Part shown: one piece after another, positions 58,990 through 64,000 of the stretch
Layout of the letters: each line of letters begins with the position of its first letter
Position numbering within the stretch: position 1 is the stretch's first letter
Origin: Tetradesmus obliquus
Taxonomy: Eukaryota > Chlorophyta > Chlorophyceae > Sphaeropleales > Scenedesmaceae
Assembly (NCBI GenBank): GCA_030272155.1
Contig: CP126206.1
Coordinates: 3,162,001-3,226,000 of the forward strand
Reading direction: 5' to 3'
DNA: 64,000 bases
Translations under genes and position numbers: made by a program
The notes under the pieces: generated by a model
Told to the model about the DNA's origin: nothing
Database searches by the model: none
What the model saw: only the letters and a program-made list of their open reading frames with translations

Positions 58990-61500
58990 ATGCCGTGGAT
59001 GTGTTTTTAAGTGCATTCTATGGTTATTCAAGGACAGCACACCTGTGCAGCCGCAACAGTTGTACTGCAGGAGCCCCTCCTGGGGGGCCCCAGATGTCAG
59101 GTGCAGGTGCAGGCCTGGCAGGACACATGCACGGTAGAGGCAGACTATGCTACTTTCTTATTACTTATAATCGTTCAGCCGTGGTTGTTGTACTACTGCA
59201 GTTCCCTTGCAACCCTGCAGGACTGGGCTGAAGCACTTGGTGTGCCGATGGCACATCTTGCTGCCAGCACAAACTGGGCGCCCATTTGTAATAAATTTTC
59301 GAATCAAACGGTTTGTTAGAAGGAATGCGCCTGACAGCATTGGTCGCGCTCCTGACATCTGTTCAAACATCGTGGTTTGGAACTGACAGCCCACCCTAAT
59401 GCGGAGCACCCCATGGCTGATGCAAGCGCAACAAATGAAATTGAAGCTTTGACTTCAATGGACCTGCTTTCAACTGCGCCTGAGTAATGCCTGCGTACAC
59501 AGCATCGTGAGGGGTTGCAGCGTACCTGCCGGGCTGCTTTTACAGCGATTGATGACGACATCTTCACGCAAAATATCACGTCGTAGCGATTACAATGAGT
59601 ACAACAGGTTTATGCAAGTGACCAGCCCAGGATCAGCCAGATCAACAGTGCTGCTACCAACAGCAACCATGGCTGTTGTGGGTGATCCTGGGCCCATCAC
59701 TGTCGTGCGCCTGCTTCATTCGTTACTATATAAACATAATCTATGTTTCTAGCAGCGTTATTGCAGCGTTGACCACACTAGTGCCAGCTGATGCAGCAGG
59801 AGTTGCACAGCAGCAGGAGCAGCAGCAGGCATCCACAACATACATGCACGCCAAAGCACACATGTGTGGGCGGCAAATCCTGGACGCTGGATCTGCTATT
59901 GCACCAAACGTAAAGCAGCAGACAGCAGGTGAGCAAGCTGTGCAAGCCACTAGGCAGGTGGTGACATCAGCAGCTGACCCGAGCACAGCAGCGGACTGCA
60001 GTCCCTCTGCACGCATGTGCATCTTGTCCTGCAGGCAGTCAGCGGTGGATTTGTGAGGGGCAATCAGCCGTAGGGTCAACGCTTAGCCCGCAACAGCTTT
60101 GTCACGGTAGCGCAAGTGAAGCAGTGCTGTGTGGCATACTGAACATGCATGAATTCACATGTATGTTGTTGCGCATGCATGGCTTACGGATCGCATTTGT
60201 GCACATTTTAACACTGCGCAAAGGCTGCCACGGCTACATTCCTTGAATTAGATGCCAAGTTGTGAAGCTGCGCTGATGATGTCAAGCAACAACAGCACAC
60301 TCAGCGGCTGCAACAGCTTGATGCCAGGTGAGAGGATCTGCTGCCAGGTGTACAGCAGAAGCACAGGTTCAGCGACAGCTACATGACCCCAGAGGCAGTG
60401 CACAGCAACGACAACAGCTGGCAGTGGCTGCAGTAGCATGTGATGGCACTAGCTGCTGCAGCGGCTGCCCTGCATGCGCACGACATCACGGTAACACTGG
60501 CAGCAGAAGCAGCAGCAGCACCTGTGATGCATGTTGGCTTGGGTCGCACCACGGGGTGCCTGCAAGCATCAATGCAGTAGCAGCTGCCGTTTGCACAGCA
60601 CTCACCACACGTGATGGTTTGCTGCAGGTTCGTCCAGTGCATCGGGCTGTTTGCAGGCAAGCAGCCTGCAGCGCGACGGCTTTACTCGCGCACAACAATC
60701 TCACTGTCAACAACAGTCTGGCACTTGTTGACAGGTACGTGCAAGGTTGAGCATGCAGGGCGCCATCCAGGGTTCTGCAGCGCAACACAGATCGCATGCC
60801 TGCCTAGTGTCAGATCACCTCCGCAGCAGTAGCAGCGTCAGACTTGCGCCACATGTTGTGTGGGGTCTTGATATGCCAGTGCTTCTATGCTGAGAAGCAG
60901 CAGCAGCGAAGTTGTACAATTCCTGCATGGGGGTTTGACAGCAGCAGCGCTGCTGTAGCAGTTGCACGTACAACACAGACCCCTAAAACACTTTGCTGCC
61001 TTTGTTGTTGCTGCTGCTGCTACTGCGACTGCTGCTGACTTGCCCAGTGCAGTGCAAGCTGATGTGCAGGTTACCGAGTTGCATGCTATGTGTTGCTGCA
61101 GCAAGCAGGCATCGTGGAGCTGTCATTCCATCAAATGCACGGTTTAGCAGCAGCTTAGGGCCTGACACAGCAAGACGGGCTGCTGGAGTGGCAAGCAGCA
61201 TGCTACTGACTGAGCAGCATCAGACAGAACACAATGGTTCAGGTTGCATGTGGCAGGTCACAGCATGGTGTTGCGTTGCAGGGACATAGCACATCTTGCG
61301 GCATTCTTGTCTGTTTTTGTGTACATGTGGCCTGGTACTACAGGTGTAGCAGGAGCAGCAGTGATTTGGCCTTGCAAGCTTCGTACCTGCTGCTGCTTCT
61401 GTTGCTGCACGCTGTGCTCGCGTACCCGGCGCCAGCGCGACGCGAAATCATCGGTTATTGTTATATATCATTGTTGAACATGTTTAATCAATGATACGAG
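58990..61500. other. Spacer without a supported gene
   Basis: Only short low-complexity frames are present. No domain, splice-consistent exon series or RNA gene could be recognised on either strand. Confidence 0.5.
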
Positions 61501-61519
61501 GCTGGTTTACGCTATCCAC

Positions 61520-61675
61520 AACTTCATCCACAAGTGTGCGAAGTTCATCCACACGCCATGTGGACCCAGACGGATGTGGATGGCCTGTGGATGGCCGTAG
61601 TCCGCTGTGGATGGCAGTGTGGATGACCTGATGTGGACGATTTGTGGATGAGTTGTGGATGGGCCTTGACCATAG
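61520..61675. repeat. GTGGATG-rich repeat cluster
   Basis: The heptamer GTGGATG or close variants occurs about ten times in 155 bp. Similar clusters in one or both orientations lie at about 5545-5700, 8285-8385 and 58890-58975. Confidence 0.8.
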
Positions 61676-61839
61676 TGAATGTGCGTAGCAGCAGACTTGA
61701 ACGCTCGCAGAACATTGTCACACTTGCGCCGCCCCGGCCCAACTCAGCTGTGGTGACCTTTGCATGTCTGCTTGATGGAACCTGTAAGATGGAATGGCAC
61801 AAGCAGGGCTCTGAGAAAACCAGGCTTTGTGTCCCTGCA

Positions 61840-62122
61840 GTACTTGATTTCCACAACAGTATATTCGCGACGACGGGCCTTTCGATTCAAATCGTAGAGA
61901 AACGCGTCTGGTATGCTTTGTTTTTGTAGTTTCTGTCTGACCTTTTTGGGTATGTTCGCTGGTAGTGCCGATGCTGGGATGGTTGACGTCACCTCCAAGC
62001 TTGTTAACAAGCTCAACGTTGAGGCCCACATCCGCAGCTATGAGCTGGTGTCCTTTCTCTGCCATGTATATGGCTTCCACGATAATTGATCCGGCGTTGA
62101 TATGCCGCAACGTGGCTTTCTT
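61840..62122 (-). pseudogene. LINE REL-endonuclease domain after the stop
   Basis: This segment is in the same frame as the RNase H fragment but after its TAG. It reads HINAGSIIVEAI, HQLIAADVGLN, IPDAFLYDLN and YTVVEIKYCRDTKPG. The PD...EIK pattern is the PD-(D/E)XK-type active site of the restriction-like endonuclease; the last parts are in a neighbouring frame (62031-61840), so at least one more indel is present. Confidence 0.7.
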
Positions 62123-63574
62123 CTACAGTTTTGCGCACCCGCTCAGTGCGTGATGTCCTCCGTCCTCCTGTCCGCACAAGGGGCAGAGGTGAGTGTCGGA
62201 CTTTTTGTACCGTTTCAGAAGCTTGCAGGTCGGAAGCAACCCATATCTGTACTGCAGCACGAGCTTCCTGAGGTGACTGGCCACAATTGTGCTGGTCATG
62301 AACAGGTGACTATAACGATGGTCAACTTTCTCAGCCATTCTCTCCCAACTTGCATGATACACTGTGTTGGTGTTTGATTGCCCCAGCTTGCACATGTTGC
62401 GGATGCGAGCCTTTAGGGACTCTTTCATGTTTGGTTCCGGCACAAGGATCGTGTTTGGTGGGTTGTTGTCCTCCGCACCCCCCATAGCAGCCATGACTGC
62501 GATAGACTCCGCTGCTTTACTGGTTGGCGCCTCCGCCTCGGTGTAGAGCCAGTACATGTCATGCCTGTTGTTGCTTGGATCTTTGTATTCGTTGAACGAC
62601 GAATACAAAGATCCAAGCAACAACAGGCATGACATGTACTGGCTCTTCACCAACCAACGGTTGGTCACGCCGTCATCTTGGTCCACCCCTTTGGAGACGG
62701 CTACTGCCGTTGCATCGGCTATTTCGTTTCCAGCGATGCCAATGTGGCTTTCCACCTTCCAGAAGTGGACTGTGTATATAGAGTGTGTTGTACGGCTTAC
62801 TATATCTTGAATCAGCGTGAGATGCTTGTGCTCCCGCATGTCTTGGGGCCGGGTCGTTGCCTTGCGCACTTGAAAGATCGATGCTAAGCTGTCCGTTGCT
62901 ATGTGCAATTCGGTGTCTCCGGTGGTTTCGCAGTTTTTTAGCCCAATTTTTACCGCGACTCTAATCGCCGCCAGTTCCGCCGTGTTGATTGTATTGACGC
63001 ACGCTGGTGCTCCTGGTTCACTCTCAAACCTGCAGTCGACCGCCACCGTCTGTTCTTGCTGTTGTTTACCCGGGTGTGCTGGAACGTGCACAGCCGCCCT
63101 GATCCCAGGAAATGCCTTGGAGTCTTTGTCAAGCACACTCCCGTCTGTGTAGATGAATTCCCGCCATTCATACCGGAGAGGGGGTGGTGTTGGGTGCAAG
63201 TCGATTAGGGCGTGCCTAGCTGCTCTCCGTGCCCTGGGTTGGGCACCTATCAGGGTGGGGTTCTGACGTGTTAGGTTGGCCAGACTTTGTGATCGAGGAC
63301 CGTGTTTGGTGTCAGACGGTCGCTTGGTAAAGGTATTGCTGGCTCTATTGGTGAACTTATTGGAGTCAGCTCCCCGTGCGCCGGCCGCCTTTGGTGAGGA
63401 GTCGCATGCGGTTGGTGGCGCCGTCCACCACTCTGCGTATTCATCATGTATTTGTATACTTATCTTCTGTGTTGCGTCAGATATGTGCGAGGTAATTGCT
63501 CCCTCAACAGCGTTTCTAAAGCTCTCGCCAGTGAAACCTGGCTGAGCTCTTCCAGTACGGCAGGTGTTGCGCAA
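62123..63574 (-). pseudogene. LINE ORF fragment: RNase H and CCHC motif
   Basis: The 483-codon frame contains a complete RNase H signature: YTDGS (about 142, first Asp), NTAEL (about 197, Glu), ATDS (about 226, Asp) and HIGIAGNEIAD (about 277, His and last Asp). It ends in CPLCGQEDGGHHALSGC, a C-x2-C-x7-H-x4-C motif that in REL-type LINEs stands directly before the endonuclease. An in-frame TAG follows four residues later. The start is not a true start: homologous coding sequence continues upstream in another frame (63776-63516, ending YWKSSARFHWREL), so a one-base shift has occurred between them. Residues about 311-328 come from a hairpin insertion. Confidence 0.85.
62545..62646. repeat. Perfect 48-bp inverted repeat with 6-bp loop in the LINE
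   Basis: Arms 62545-62592 and 62599-62646 are exact reverse complements over 48 bp, starting AGAGCCAGTACATGTCATGC. The palindrome sits inside the coding region after the RNase H domain and keeps the reading frame open. Confidence 0.97.
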
Positions 63575-64000
63575 ACCCCTCTATGTTGCCCACTGCCACG
63601 ACATTGACGTTCCATTTCAGTCGTAATGATTGCGTTGGCTTCGTCATCGGGTTTGCTTCAAGCTGGAGTAGCCCGCGGGGGAGGGTGATGAGGTGTTTGC
63701 AACAGTTTGGATTGTCCCTTATCAGCCTCATGTATTTCTGAGTCATGACATCTTTAGAAAACGTTGGAAGTAGCAACAGTGTGAGTGTTGGTGCCGTAAA
63801 GCATGTGCCTCACAACTGAGGTAGGACAATTGGCCACGACACATAGGCCATGTCGGCCACATCAGATTGCAACAGGAAGTCCCGCCATGGCAGTGGCACT
63901 GCCGAGGGCGAGTGTCCTGTGGGAACACATACAACATCAGTGGGTGTAGGACGTATACAAAGCCGTCACTGACTTATATCCGGTGTCTCGGCGCTGATGT

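Larger units (their letters stand above)
61840..64000 (-). mobile_element. 3' part of a Dualen/RandI-like LINE retrotransposon, runs off the window
   Basis: On the minus strand, from 64000 towards 61840, lie the region after the reverse transcriptase, an RNase H domain, a CCHC motif and a restriction-like endonuclease (REL) domain. RNase H plus a C-terminal REL endonuclease is typical of Dualen/RandI-clade LINEs described from Chlamydomonas. The reverse transcriptase itself would lie beyond 64000. The copy is damaged by a frameshift near 63516-63575, an in-frame TAG at 62123-62125 and an inverted duplication at 62545-62646. Confidence 0.82.

Overview
The window is nuclear DNA of a chlorophyte green alga, probably Chlorophyceae (Sphaeropleales or Chlamydomonadales). 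The evidence is GT-AG introns with GTGAGT-like donors, heavy CTG/CAG triplet runs, an OPR-type organellar RNA-binding protein, TTTAGGG-like interstitial repeats, a TGTAA polyadenylation motif and a Dualen/RandI-like LINE. The species cannot be named from the sequence.

Layout. 1-8.6 kb: no confident gene. 8.64-9.93 kb (+): single-exon fascin-like beta-trefoil / coiled-coil / tail-anchor protein. 10.1-10.6 kb and 14.7-15.1 kb: two minisatellites of about 50 bp period. 11.1-14.2 kb (+): two tandem paralogues of a small RPL18a-like membrane protein. 15.5-20.6 kb (-): four-exon OPR-like protein. 21-31 kb (-): eleven-exon equilibrative nucleoside transporter (ENT/SLC29) followed by an array of terminal-exon copies. 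31.05-31.85 kb: divergent intergenic region. 31.9-57.9 kb (+): a 35-exon THOC2 (THO/TREX mRNA export) gene whose exons join in one continuous frame of about 2,135 codons; it carries a 2.18 kb DNA transposon in an intron. 58-64 kb: repeats, then the 3' part of a decayed LINE on the minus strand.

The most unusual feature is that in every multi-exon gene most exons are accompanied by one to about nine diverged or identical local copies of the exon with flanking intron, in the same orientation and often 115-160 bp apart. One copy of each set has correct splice sites and phase. The others are truncated, frameshifted or lack a splice site, but some are intact, phase-compatible cassettes, including a second complete terminal exon for the transporter. 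A second pattern is that pure (CTG)n runs in the sense strand lie directly before 3' splice sites, in the place of the polypyrimidine tract.

The exon models were built by hand from splice sites, phase and family knowledge. No alignment, search or transcript data were available.
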